From Deltaproteobacteria bacterium (lineage in GTDB: Bacteria; Myxococcota_A; Bradymonadia; REDH01), in contig REDH01000051.1 of assembly GCA_007693585.1 (NCBI GenBank), positions 1 to 57,367 on the forward strand: a stretch of DNA of 57,367 nucleotides. The letters run 5' to 3'. The position numbers and the translations under genes are program-made. Positions 41,194-51,300 of the stretch are shown piece after piece (position 1 is the stretch's first letter; each line of letters opens with the position of its first letter). The notes under the pieces were generated by a model, which did no database searches, was not told where the DNA came from, and worked only from the letters and a program-made list of their open reading frames with translations.

Positions 41194-43632
41194 CTACCGG
41201 CGGCAGACGTAACGACGGTCGCCGTTGCAGCGCACATCGTTCCAGCCGCCGGGGGCGGACTCGACGCAGTCCTCGGCGTTGAAGAGGCCGAAATTGTTGG
41301 GTTCCCCCGGGGCCCAGTTGGTGTAGGTGACCGGACGCCCGTCCACCCACTCCCAGGTGCGGTTGTCGCACCGGTCACAGCTGTTTCGCGTGAACAGCCC
41401 GATCCAGTAGCTGATGTCGCCCATGCGGGAGCGGATCCAGACGTCGACCTCGGCGTTTCCGATCGAGGCGAGGGTCCCGCCCCACGCGGAGCAGCGGGCG
41501 CGAGCGGTGCTCTGGCGGCCGATGTCGACGGAGAACAGGTAGCAGGCGCCGTCCGGGCCGACCTCGCCGTCGCACGCAGAAGGGGAGGTGCACTGGTCGG
41601 TGCAGTCGTCCGGTGCGGCCGGATCGGCGGGATCGCACTGCTCCCAGGGGGCGCGCAGCCCGTCTCCGCAGCGGGCGGAGGACACGTGGCCGAAGCAGTC
41701 GTCATCGACGAGCTGGGCGTCGGCGAGGGTGAGGTGGCGGTTCTGACCGGAGACGTCGCGGACGGTGGTGCCGGAGTCGCCGTGGAAGGTGTAGAGGGCA
41801 ATGGTGGTGTCCGTGGGGGAGTCGAAGCGCGCCGGGAAGAAGCGGCTGCTGCGGACGGCGGCGGAGCGCTGGAGGTGGACGGATCCGAGGCGTCCGGCGA
41901 GGGCGGTGTCGCTGCCGGTCCGCGCGCCGATCCAGATCCGGTCGTCGTCGTCGATGCGGCTTCCGCCGGAGCTGGCGACGGTGCGGATGGCGACGCGGAC
42001 GCCGTTGACGTAGAGGGCTGCGCCGCGCTCGTCGTAGCGCACCCCGGCGATGTGGATCCACTGACCCAGAGGCACGGTGTTGGTCGCCGTGGCCGTGATG
42101 GTGGTGCGGTTGTTGGTGCGATAGCGCACGCGGGGGCGTCCCTCTCGCAGGCTGATGGCGAAGAAGTCGCCGTCGCGGGGGTTTCCGATGCCGGCGATGA
42201 ACCCCTCCGCGCTGTCGGGGCGGACCCAGGCGGAGAGGGTGATGTCGCTGCGATCGGGCTCCCAGCGGGCGAAACCGGTGGTCCGGCTCTGCGACGTGAG
42301 GCGGAGCTGGCGGCGCCGCTGGCAGTCCTCGCACCCGGAGCACAGGGCGGTGGCGTCGCCGATGTCGCAGGTTTCGCCACGCTCGGTGTCGACGATGCCG
42401 TCACCGCACCGGGACGGCTGGCAGCTCCCGTCGTCGCACGTGAAGGGGCAGGTCTCGGTGAGCGGGTCCTCGCTGCCGGTCTCGTCGCACGTGCGGACGT
42501 TGCCGTCCTCGTCGCAGAAGGGGCCGGGGGTGCAGATGCGCGGGCGGCAGACCCCCTCCGTGCAGGTCTCGCCGTCGCCACAGGGGAACGGATCGTGCTG
42601 GAGGCCGCTGGGGGCACAGATCTCCCGGGATCCGTCGGAAAGGCACCGGATCGTGAAGGGCACGCAGATGCGGGGCTCGCAGGCCCCGGAGCGGCAGCTC
42701 TCGTCGTCACCGCAGGTCTCCTCGCGCACCCACGCGTCCTCCTCGCAGCGCTCGACATGACCGGGGCTGCCGCAGCGGAGCGCGCCGTCCTCGCACCGCC
42801 GCGCGCTGCAGCGCGCTCCCTCGTCGTCCTCGGCGCAGACGAGGCCGGGGTCGCAGGCGGATGCGGAGGCATCGTTTCCGCGGTCGTTGCACAGCCGGAG
42901 CGTGGTGTCGTCCTCGCAGGTGATCGACCCGGGGCGGCAGACCTGCGGGAGGCATTCCAGCGTCTCGGCATCGCAATACGTGTTTGGCTCGCACGACGAC
43001 TCGGTCACGAAGCGTGTGCCCTCGTGGTCGCAGACCTCGATGGCCTCGCGGCGTTCGGCGCAGCGGCGCTCTCCGGGATCGCAGGAGGGCACCGGCGCCG
43101 TGCATCCCGCCTCGCCGTCCTGCTCCACGCAGGTGCCGCCGGGGGTGTCCGCGCAGTCGTCCACGGGCACGAAGGCCCCGGCCTCGCATCGGAGCAGGGT
43201 CGTTCCCTCGCAGGCGGTGGCGCCGGGGTCGCAGGCCTCCGGTGTGCACAGTCCGTCGAGGCAGACGCAGGCGTCCACCCCGGCAACGCAGTGCACCGCG
43301 CGCCGGCAGTCGAGCTCGAGGAAGCGATCGCCGGCGGGGTTGCAGACGATGCGCATGTCCCCTTCGCAGCGGGCTTCGCCGGGGGTGCAGATGCGGTCAT
43401 CGCTGTCGACGCGGTCCGTGTCCGGGCCGATGGTCACGGAGGGGATCGAGGAAGGGGCGCTGTCGAGCTCCTCGGGCCGCTCGCAGATGCCGTCGACACA
43501 CTCGGCGTCGTCGAGTGCGGCGCTGTCGAAGCCGCACGCGATCGGTCCGGACAGCGCGGCGAGGGTCGCCAGCGCGGCGAGGAGGGCGCCACGGGCGGGC
43601 GCCGGGCGGGCAAGAGCGCGACTGCGCGGCAT
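41194..43632 (-). CDS. Large lipoprotein: Cys-rich repeats, LamG-like and C-type lectin domains
   Basis: An 812-residue protein with a lipoprotein signal (LLAALATLAALSGPIAC). Residues about 80-440 form repeated Cys-rich modules (for example ICTPGEARCEGDMRIVC, VCRPGSITCEDDTTLRLC), each of roughly 45 residues. A concanavalin/LamG-like domain follows (ITLSAWVRPDSAEGFIAG, GQWIHIAGVRYDERGAALYVNGV). The last 120 residues are a C-type lectin fold: ACYLFSVDIGRQ, WIGLFTRN, NWAPGEPNNFG, EDCVE, WNDVRCNGDRRYVC, with the EPN calcium/sugar motif. It is likely a carbohydrate-binding surface protein. It lies 153 bases past the DUF503 gene. Confidence 0.88.
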   Translation of the reverse strand: MPRSRALARPAPARGALLAALATLAALSGPIACGFDSAALDDAECVDGICERPEELDSAPSSIPSVTIGPDTDRVDSDDRICTPGEARCEGDMRIVCNPAGDRFLELDCRRAVHCVAGVDACVCLDGLCTPEACDPGATACEGTTLLRCEAGAFVPVDDCADTPGGTCVEQDGEAGCTAPVPSCDPGERRCAERREAIEVCDHEGTRFVTESSCEPNTYCDAETLECLPQVCRPGSITCEDDTTLRLCNDRGNDASASACDPGLVCAEDDEGARCSARRCEDGALRCGSPGHVERCEEDAWVREETCGDDESCRSGACEPRICVPFTIRCLSDGSREICAPSGLQHDPFPCGDGETCTEGVCRPRICTPGPFCDEDGNVRTCDETGSEDPLTETCPFTCDDGSCQPSRCGDGIVDTERGETCDIGDATALCSGCEDCQRRRQLRLTSQSRTTGFARWEPDRSDITLSAWVRPDSAEGFIAGIGNPRDGDFFAISLREGRPRVRYRTNNRTTITATATNTVPLGQWIHIAGVRYDERGAALYVNGVRVAIRTVASSGGSRIDDDDRIWIGARTGSDTALAGRLGSVHLQRSAAVRSSRFFPARFDSPTDTTIALYTFHGDSGTTVRDVSGQNRHLTLADAQLVDDDCFGHVSSARCGDGLRAPWEQCDPADPAAPDDCTDQCTSPSACDGEVGPDGACYLFSVDIGRQSTARARCSAWGGTLASIGNAEVDVWIRSRMGDISYWIGLFTRNSCDRCDNRTWEWVDGRPVTYTNWAPGEPNNFGLFNAEDCVESAPGGWNDVRCNGDRRYVCRR

Positions 43633-43785
43633 GGATCCTGTCCGGGGAGAGAACGCGAGCGCCCGGATGAACGGGCTGGGAGACCCAGTCTAGCAGGGAC
43701 GCCGTCGCGGCACATCCGTTTTGACGCGGAGCGTTGAGCGGGCACGATCTCCCGCGCCGACGATGGGGCGAACAGGGCCCACACG

Positions 43786-44088
43786 TCAGTCGTAGGTGCC
43801 CTTCCACGAAAGGATCTCGCGCTCGACGCCGATGCGCTGCCCGAGGTGCATGTCGTCCATGAACTGGATGATCCGGTCGATCTGGCTCTCGATCTCCCGG
43901 CGATCCCCACCCACGAGGGCAAAGCCGACCTTCGCCCGGTTGGCGGAGTCGTGTTCGTCGACCTCGGCGATCGCGAGGGGCCACCGCTGCCGGGTGCGGT
44001 CGAGCATGCGGCGCAGCTGTCCGCGCTTGTCACGCACCGAGGTTGCGCCGTGGAAGAAGAACGTGAGCTCGCACAGTCCGACCTGCAT
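43786..44088 (-). CDS. DUF503 (YlxP-like) protein
   Basis: A 100-residue protein: MQVGLCELTFFFHGATSVRDKRGQLRRMLDRTRQRWPLAIAEVDEHD... continues with KVGFALVGGDRREIESQIDRIIQFMDD, the ferredoxin-like alpha/beta pattern of DUF503. Members are often encoded near infB/rbfA and may aid translation or RNA handling, but here it is isolated. The upstream in-frame extension to 44367 is Pro/Arg-rich and unlikely to be coding. Confidence 0.85.
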   Translation of the reverse strand: MQVGLCELTFFFHGATSVRDKRGQLRRMLDRTRQRWPLAIAEVDEHDSANRAKVGFALVGGDRREIESQIDRIIQFMDDMHLGQRIGVEREILSWKGTYD

Positions 44089-44698
44089 CGGGCCTCCCGG
44101 AAACCACCCCGGGTACACCATGCACTCTCCGGTCCCGCGGAGCAACCCGCCCTCCGGGCCTGGCACCGGGGTGATCGCGACGTCCGGAGGAGGACCCGGT
44201 CCCCCTCGGGTATGCGCGCCTCGCGTGCGGCTGCTCCGGGCGTCCACCACGGCTCGCGTGCCGGGAGTCCGGGAGTAGCGCAGGCCTTCCGGGTTGCCTG
44301 GCTTCGGCGCCTTCGTGCGGGATGTCGGTTGTGTCTGCGTGCGGGAATCCGCCTCGTGTTCGGGCATCTGCCGAGCCTTCGGGGTCGGACCTGTTCCGGA
44401 ACGGGTGTTCCTGGCCGCCGGGGGTGCAACGGGGACGGGGGGAGTACGAATTCAGCCGGATGACGGCGGCGCGTTCCGCTTGAGCTTGGGGTCTCGTCCG
44501 GCTACGGGGACTTCCGCCGGTGCAGCCCCGGCGGCATGCGGCCTGTTCCCCGGGCGGCGGTCCGGCATGCCCGGTGGGGGCGGCGCCGTGCGTCGATCTC
44601 GTCCGCCGCTGCCGGCCTCCGGAGTGCCGCATTCCCATCGTCCGACCCTTCCCTGCCTCCGGTTCGTCCGACGTTCCCTGCTCGCCCCGAGTCTCGCC
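44089..44698. other. Divergent intergenic region without visible genes
   Basis: About 610 bases between the DUF503 gene and the surface-protein gene. ORFs crossing it have low-complexity Arg/Pro/Gly translations. I find no RNA gene and no convincing promoter (a weak TTGAGC-17-TACGGG is the best pair). Confidence 0.5.
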
Positions 44699-47038
44699 AT
44701 GTCCATGCTTCGTCCCCCTGCCCCCGTTCTGCTCCTGCTCGCCCTGTGCTGGGCCAACGCGTCCAGCGCGCAGATGGAGCTCCGGCACGAGAGCACCGAG
44801 CCCGGTGCGATCGTCATGATCGGCAACGCCCTGGGCCTCTCCGCCAACCCCACCTACGACGCCCCCGGGACCCACGGGGCCATCGGCGTGTTCACCACGG
44901 TGGACACGACGCAGCAGGTGCCGGGATGGCCGGCGGGCACGACCACCGACTGGCGGGAGAACAGCGCCGCCGCGCTGCTCGAGCTCGACGAGTACGCCAC
45001 CATTCTGCACGCCGAGCTCGTCTGGAGCGGGAGCTGGGATTACCCCGCCGGCGCCATCGCCCCGAACGAGCTCGACAGCCCCGTGAGCTTCCAGACTCCG
45101 GCCGGTGCCCACGCGGTCATGCCGGATCCCCTGACGTCGCGCACCCTCGAGCAACAGTCCGCCGCAGGGTTCCGGGTCCGCTACTACGTGAGGACGGCCG
45201 ACGTGACCAACCTCGTTCGCGCCGGCGGGGCGGGGGAGTACATCGTCAGCGGGGTGCCCGGAACGATCGGGCCCGAGGGGCGCGAGCTCAACGCCGCCGG
45301 CTGGACCCTCGTCGTCGCCTACGGCGACCCGGGGGACGCCACCCGAAACCTCACGGTGTTCGTCGGCGGCGAATGGGTCGACGAGGGCGCGGCCCTCGAC
45401 ACCGCCGTCGACGGCTTCTGCACCCCGCCGTCGGGCGCCGTCGAGGCGCGCCTGTCCCTGAGCGCCGTGGAGGGCGATGCCCACTTCACCGGAGACCAGT
45501 TCCTCATCGAGTCCCCCGCCGACGGGAGCTTCGTCGCCCTGTCTGGACCGAACAATCCCGTCTCCAACTTCTTCGGCAGCCAGATCAACGGGCGTGACGG
45601 GAATCTCGTGACCACCGGCACCTTCGGTGACCTCAACCACAACGCGCCGGGCGGGACCAACGTCTCCGGTGCGCGCCAGAGCTGGGACATCACCAGCGTC
45701 ATCCTCTCCAGCGCACTGGGGCACCTGACCAACGCACAGACCAGCACGGTCCTCCGCGGCACATCCAGCTCCGACGGCAACAACGACTCCTACGTGCTCG
45801 TTGCCCTCGGACTCGAGATCGACGTCAACGCGCCCGCGTTCGGGTTCGCGGACAACGCACTCTTCGAGATCATCCCGCCCGACGGCGGCGCGCCACCGCG
45901 CTCGGAGCGCCAGGTCAGCGTCGGTGACACCCTCGCCTTCCTGTACGAAATCCGAAACGAGGGGTCCGCCGACGCCGAGTCGGTGACCTTCCATGCCGTC
46001 CTCCCGGACACCCTCGCCTTCGTGTCCGGTTCGTTCAGCTTCGCCGGCGACGACCTCACCGGGGTCGAGGCCGGCGACCTCGTCGACGGTGTCGAGCTCG
46101 GGCCGGTGCCCAGCATCGAATCCGATGGCGAGGGGCTCCTCGTCTACTTCGAGGCCGTCGTGCTCGACATTCCCGCGCCGCCAGCGCCGGACGCCTTCGC
46201 CGTACAGCCCTACTGGGACTACACGTGGCGCTCCTGCCCGGGCGCTCCCCCGCTGCAGGCGCGTACGGTCGCTGCTCCCGGCCGCTTCGGCTCCGCGCAG
46301 CTCGTGCTCGAGAAGACCGCGCTGCCCGAGGGGCCCCGCGCCCCCGGCGACGTCATCACCTGGCGGCTCGAGATCACCAACACCGGCTCCGAGACCAGCC
46401 GGTTCGCCGCCCTCATCGACGACGCTCCACCCGGCACCACCTACCTCCCGGGGACCACCACCCTCGACGGCGCGCTCGTCCCCGATGTCGGGGGGAGGAT
46501 GCCCTTCGCCGAGTGGGGGACCCTCACCGGTCAGGGGAATGACCCCGGTGCCATCGATCCGGGCCAGACCGTCGTCGTCACCTTCCAGTCGCGAATCGAT
46601 GACGACGCCTCGGGACCGATCCGCAACACCGCCCGGGTCCGCGAGGCCGACGGAGACGGCGCCGGGGACCCCGTGGACGGGTCCGCCGACGTCGACCTCG
46701 TGCCCGGTGCGTCGACCGAACCGCCGATCCCCAGCGAACCGACGGATCCCGGCGAACCGACGAGCCCGACGGAGCCTCCGGAGACCGAGGAACCCGTGGA
46801 GCCGTCCGAGTCCGAAGAGACCGCTCCGGTGCCCGACCCGACGGGGTCCGGCGATGGAGAGGGCGGCACCGACGCCGACCTTCCCGGCAGCGGAGTGCCG
46901 GGCGATGGAACGGTCAGCGCGGAAACCTCCGGCTGTTGCGCGGTGGCCAGCCCCACGCAGCAGCGCAGCGCCACCTTCGGCTCGCTCCTTCTCCTCGTCG
47001 GACTGCTCGCGCTGCGCCGCCGGGAATTCCGGCGCTGA
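44699..47038 (+). CDS. Exported DUF11-type protein with MYXO-CTERM-like sorting tail
   Basis: A 779-residue protein with a signal peptide (PVLLLLALCWANASSAQ). The N-terminal 370 residues are a large beta-rich domain (ILHAELVWSGSWDYP, LNAAGWTLVVAYGDPGD). Two DUF11-like repeats follow (SVGDTLAFLYEIRNEGSADAESVTF; APGDVITWRLEITNTGSETSRFAAL). A Pro/Glu/Thr linker of about 90 residues leads to the tail SGCCAVASP, then FGSLLLLVGLLALRRREFRR. That tail (Cys motif, helix, Arg cluster) fits MYXO-CTERM surface sorting signals. Expected at the cell surface. Confidence 0.82.
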   Translation: MSMLRPPAPVLLLLALCWANASSAQMELRHESTEPGAIVMIGNALGLSANPTYDAPGTHGAIGVFTTVDTTQQVPGWPAGTTTDWRENSAAALLELDEYATILHAELVWSGSWDYPAGAIAPNELDSPVSFQTPAGAHAVMPDPLTSRTLEQQSAAGFRVRYYVRTADVTNLVRAGGAGEYIVSGVPGTIGPEGRELNAAGWTLVVAYGDPGDATRNLTVFVGGEWVDEGAALDTAVDGFCTPPSGAVEARLSLSAVEGDAHFTGDQFLIESPADGSFVALSGPNNPVSNFFGSQINGRDGNLVTTGTFGDLNHNAPGGTNVSGARQSWDITSVILSSALGHLTNAQTSTVLRGTSSSDGNNDSYVLVALGLEIDVNAPAFGFADNALFEIIPPDGGAPPRSERQVSVGDTLAFLYEIRNEGSADAESVTFHAVLPDTLAFVSGSFSFAGDDLTGVEAGDLVDGVELGPVPSIESDGEGLLVYFEAVVLDIPAPPAPDAFAVQPYWDYTWRSCPGAPPLQARTVAAPGRFGSAQLVLEKTALPEGPRAPGDVITWRLEITNTGSETSRFAALIDDAPPGTTYLPGTTTLDGALVPDVGGRMPFAEWGTLTGQGNDPGAIDPGQTVVVTFQSRIDDDASGPIRNTARVREADGDGAGDPVDGSADVDLVPGASTEPPIPSEPTDPGEPTSPTEPPETEEPVEPSESEETAPVPDPTGSGDGEGGTDADLPGSGVPGDGTVSAETSGCCAVASPTQQRSATFGSLLLLVGLLALRRREFRR

Positions 47039-47096
47039 GCCCATGGCAGCCCGCAACCGGCGATCCGAACCGCACCACCCGGGGCGTGTTGCACAC

Positions 47097-47114
47097 TTGC
47101 CATGACATCGTCAT
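47097..47114 (+). promoter_or_regulatory. Possible Pho-box-like direct repeat
   Basis: TTGCCAT-GACA-TCGTCAT resembles the two 7-bp direct repeats of a PhoB box (CTGTCAT-N4-CTGTCAT), 10 of 14 matching, about 95 bases before a gene for a phosphate-porin-like protein. Weak on its own. Confidence 0.3.
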
Positions 47115-47207
47115 TCGAACGACGGACCCGCGTGTGATGGTCCGTTTCCCGGTCGCCTCCCGGCTTCCCTCCCACCCGACCCACCCCACATGACGCAAGG
47201 TACGACG

Positions 47208-48389
47208 ATGAAGACGCCCGTCGCCATGCTGGCAGCCGCTGGCCTCCTCGTTCTTCCGGCACTTCCGGCGGCCGCGGAGACGTCGACCCCCGAACCTCCC
47301 CCTGCAGCGCTCGCGCAGACCGCCGCGGACGAATCCCCCACCGAGCGTCCCTTTCAGCTCGGCTGGAGCGGCTACCTCCGCGGAGGGTACGAGTGGGTGC
47401 AGAACGACCCCGACTTCGATCAGGTCGGCGAGAACAGCGGCTTCGTCCTCCAGACGGCGCGGATTCAGATCGATGGCGCCGCCGAGGACCACGGCTTCTC
47501 GTTCCGGATCAGCATGGACGCCGCCGACGTTCAGGACCGCGCGCTCAACAACCCCATGGGTCAGCTCGACGTCAGTCTCCGGGACGGATGGCTTCGCCAG
47601 GAGCTCCATCCCACCGTCGGCCTGCAGGTGGGCCAGTTCAAGGCGCCGTTCCTGGCCGATGAGCTGGTGGCCCGCCACGACCAGATGTTCGCCTCCCGGG
47701 CCGTCGGCACCGAGGGCGTCCTCCCGGGGCGGGGCCTCGAGCGGCGAGGGATCGCGCAGGGACGGCAGCTCGGCGCCATGTTCTCCCCGGCCGAGCCGAT
47801 CCGCTTCGGGGACTTCGGCGTGGCCTACGCCCTCGCCGTCATGAACGGCAATGGCGCGAACCGAACCGTCAACGACAACAACAGCCTCGCCTACTACGGC
47901 CGACTCGAGCTCCTGTACGACGACATGGTCCGCCTCGGGGCCAGCGTCCTTCACAACCAGCGGCGGATCGGCGACCTGCCCAACCGGTTCGACGAGACCG
48001 ACTTCGGCCTCGCCGCCGATCTCCAGGTGCGCGTGGAGGGGCTCCTGCTGCAGGGCCAGTTCGCCCGGATCACCCGATCCCTGGACACCCTCGGCGCCGA
48101 GGACGAGGAGAAGCTCGCCTGGCACGTCCAGGCACGATACCTCCTCGACATGCTCCCCGTACACATCGCTCCGGGGTACCGCCTGGCCTTCTACGATCCG
48201 CGCGCCGATCTCGAGGACGCCTCGGCGGGACCTGCCGACTTCGGCCTCCTCTACCACACCGTCGGTCTCCAGCTTCACCACCCGGCGCTGCCCGTCAGCG
48301 CCGACATCAATTACACCCTGACCATGGAGGATGATGCCGCGGCGCTCGACAACGACCGCTTCGAGCTGATCCTCCAGGTGCTCTTCTGA
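47208..48389 (+). CDS. OprO/OprP-like outer-membrane porin
   Basis: A 393-residue protein: signal peptide (MKTPVAMLAAAGLLVLPALP, cleaved near AAAE), then beta-barrel sequence typical of phosphate-selective porin O/P relatives. Examples are FQLGWSGYLRGGYEWVQ, FVLQTARIQIDGAAEDHGFSFRI, LRDGWLRQELHPTVGLQVGQFKAPF and the C-terminal RFELILQVLF ending in Phe. ATG 47208 has AAGG upstream; an earlier start at 47190 is possible. The next gene starts 7 bases later, so the porin and the PHP metallohydrolase form an operon. Confidence 0.83.
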   Translation: MKTPVAMLAAAGLLVLPALPAAAETSTPEPPPAALAQTAADESPTERPFQLGWSGYLRGGYEWVQNDPDFDQVGENSGFVLQTARIQIDGAAEDHGFSFRISMDAADVQDRALNNPMGQLDVSLRDGWLRQELHPTVGLQVGQFKAPFLADELVARHDQMFASRAVGTEGVLPGRGLERRGIAQGRQLGAMFSPAEPIRFGDFGVAYALAVMNGNGANRTVNDNNSLAYYGRLELLYDDMVRLGASVLHNQRRIGDLPNRFDETDFGLAADLQVRVEGLLLQGQFARITRSLDTLGAEDEEKLAWHVQARYLLDMLPVHIAPGYRLAFYDPRADLEDASAGPADFGLLYHTVGLQLHHPALPVSADINYTLTMEDDAAALDNDRFELILQVLF

Positions 48390-48396
48390 GTCCGTC

Positions 48397-51300
48397 ATGA
48401 TCGTCCAGACCGTATCGGACCACCGCCTCGCCCTGCTGCCGATCCTCATCGTGCTCGCCGGCACTCTCGCGCTTCCCTCGTGCAGCCCGAGCGCCGACGA
48501 AGAAGATGGTGGTGGCTTCGCCAGCGCCACCCAGATCACCTCGCGATCCCAGCTCATCGGCGGCCACCGCGCCCTCGGCGACATCGGCGATTATCTCCTC
48601 GAGAACGACCGGATCCGGATCATCATCCAGGATGCCGGCTTCTCCCGCGGATTCGGCGTCTACGGTGGTTCGATCATCGATGCCGACATCCGTCGGGTCG
48701 GCCTCGAAGGAGACTCCCGGGGCGGCGTGGGCATGGACAGCCTCGGGGAGATCTTCCCCGCATTCTTCCTTCAGGCCGTGGCCGTCGATCGGGTGGACAT
48801 CACCCACGACGGCCGCGATGGCGGCCCCGCCCGCATCGTCGCCTCCGGGCGCGGAGGAGACTTCCTGACCCTCGTCAGCGGCCTCGTCGGACTCGCCGTC
48901 GACGAACGCTCCCGGGAGTGGTGCGCCGGCGACACCCGCCCCGCCAGGCCCGAGCGGCCGGTGACCTTCGCCCGGCGGATCCTCGGCCTCGAACGCTTCG
49001 AGACCCTCGACGACGACACCCGCGAGGCGGCGCTGACGGCCCATGACGGCGACCGGCTCGCCCTGCTGCTCGCCCTCGGCGACGAGGGATGGGCAGCGAT
49101 CGAGGGCTTGCCCGGTGCGCCCTCCGGACGCGTCGAGACCTGGGAGGACCTCGACGAAGACGAGCGCGAGACCAGAACACTCGAGGCCATCGAGCGATGC
49201 GAGAACCCCTACCGCTACGAGGTGATCTACACCCTCGCGCCCGGGGACGAACACGCCGAGGTGACGTTGCGCGCCATCAATGACAGCGGCGACGACGTCG
49301 CCCCCTATCGGTCGCCCGCCGCGGATCCGCTGGTGGCCGGCGCCGCGCCAGGACTGCTCCGCAGTGCGGGACTGCCGAGCGTGCCGATCGGGGATGTCGC
49401 GCTCTTCGGCGACACGGCGAAGCTCTTCGTTCCCGGAATCGGCTTCGACCTCCGCTTCGGCATCGAGCGTGCCTACGCCTTCGACTTTCCCGCCGACACC
49501 TTCGCCGGCCTGCCCGCGGAGTTCATCGCCACCCGGACCACGGTCGGCGACGCGCCGGTCAGCTACGGGTTCCTCGCCGCCCCCTCCGAGCACAACTTCG
49601 CCTACAACAGCCGCGTGCGCACGGAGCTGGACGACGGCGGCGGGCTGCGCTGCGGTCCGTCGAAGTACGAGGGCCTCGGCGCCGACATCACCCCGTCCAC
49701 CCTCATGCTGCCTTTCGTCGCCTCCGGGTTCGTCGGGATCTTCCACGGCATGCTGCCCCTCGACATCCCCGAGCCGCTCGACGATGCCACCGTTCGGGAG
49801 ATCGTCGACGACTCCGTGCTCCACGACAGTATCCTCCCGTGGAGCTGCCGCACCACCGAGCGCGCAAGCCGCCTCCTGCCCATGCGACTCGGCCCGGGTG
49901 AAGACTTCCAGGCGAGCAAGTACCTGATCGTCGGCGCCGAACTCTCCAACGTCCTCGACACCGTCTTCTCCCTGCAGGGGCTCCCCACGGGACGGCTGAC
50001 CGGGCGGGTCATCGAGGAGCGGGACGGCGTCGCCGCAGCGGGCAGCGAAGTCGTCGTGTACCAGGTCCGGATGGGCGCCGATGGCGAGCCGTTCAATCGC
50101 ATCTTCGCCCATTTCGACGTGGACGCGAACGGAACCTTCTCCGGGCGGTTGCCTCCCGGAGACTACACCCTGCGCGTGGTCGGAACCGGCCGACTCCATG
50201 CCATCGATCCGCAGACCGGCACCGATCACACCCACTTCGTCCCCTTTGCCATCCGGGCGGGCGAGACGACCACACGGGAACTCACGGCCCCACCCCGCAG
50301 CCGGATCACCGTCCGCATCGTCGATGCCCAGGGACGGCCCCTGCCCGCCAAGGCCACCGCCGTCGGGGCCTACGATCCGCGCTTCGCCGGGCAGAACACC
50401 ATGGAATTCCTGTACGACCTCGAGATCGGAGAGTCCTTCGTCAACACCGATATGGTCGTCGATGACCCCGACGATCCGAGCACCCTCCGATACATCGAGC
50501 GCGTCAGCGTCACCCGCGACGGCATCGCCAGCCTCACCGTCCGGCCCGGCACCTACACCGTCGTCGCCAGCCGGGGCCCGGAATACTCGGTCGCCGAACA
50601 GGACGTCACCGTTGCGCCCGGCCGCACCGAGTCCATCACGCTGGTCCTCGACCGGACCGTCGACACCCGGGGCTGGATCGCCAGCGACTTCCACATCCAC
50701 ACCATCAACTCCATCGATGCCGGCATCGAACTCGACGACCGCGTCCTCACCATCGCCGCCGAAGGCGTCGAGTTCGCGGTCTCCACGGACCACAACTTCA
50801 TCACCGACCTCTCGCCCTGGGTCCTGAGAAACAACCTGCAGGACTGGATGGTCACCTCCGTCGGGCTCGAGGTCACGACCCTCGAAGCCGGCCACTTCAA
50901 CGGCTTCCCCCTCACCTATGAGGTCGGGCCCATCACCCACGGCGCCTTCGAGTGGTCCGGACGACCCCCTGCCGAGCTGATCGCCGACCTGCGCTCCCTC
51001 GGCGCCCACGGACCCGAGAACACCATCGTCCAGATCAACCACCCCCGGGACTCGATCATCGGCTACTTCGACCAATTCCGCATCCACGGCCTCACCACCG
51101 AGGTCGTGCCCCCGTCCGAGTTCTTCGGCATCGCCGCGGCCTCGTCCGGATCCGCCTTCTTCGAGGTCGACGAGAACGGCAACTACGTCCTGCAGGACGA
51201 AGACGGCAACCTCTGGTTCAACCGGCCGGTCACCTCCGGCTTCCAGCTCGTCAACGACGCGGGGGTGCCCTGGGAGGACGTGCCCGACGCTCCCCCGGTC

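Noticed and set aside
38833-43737. 1634-residue plus-strand ORF spanning two lipoprotein genes
   Set aside because: The first half is Arg/Pro-rich frame-shifted sequence of the VCBS gene and the second half is antisense to the lectin lipoprotein; no coherent domain.
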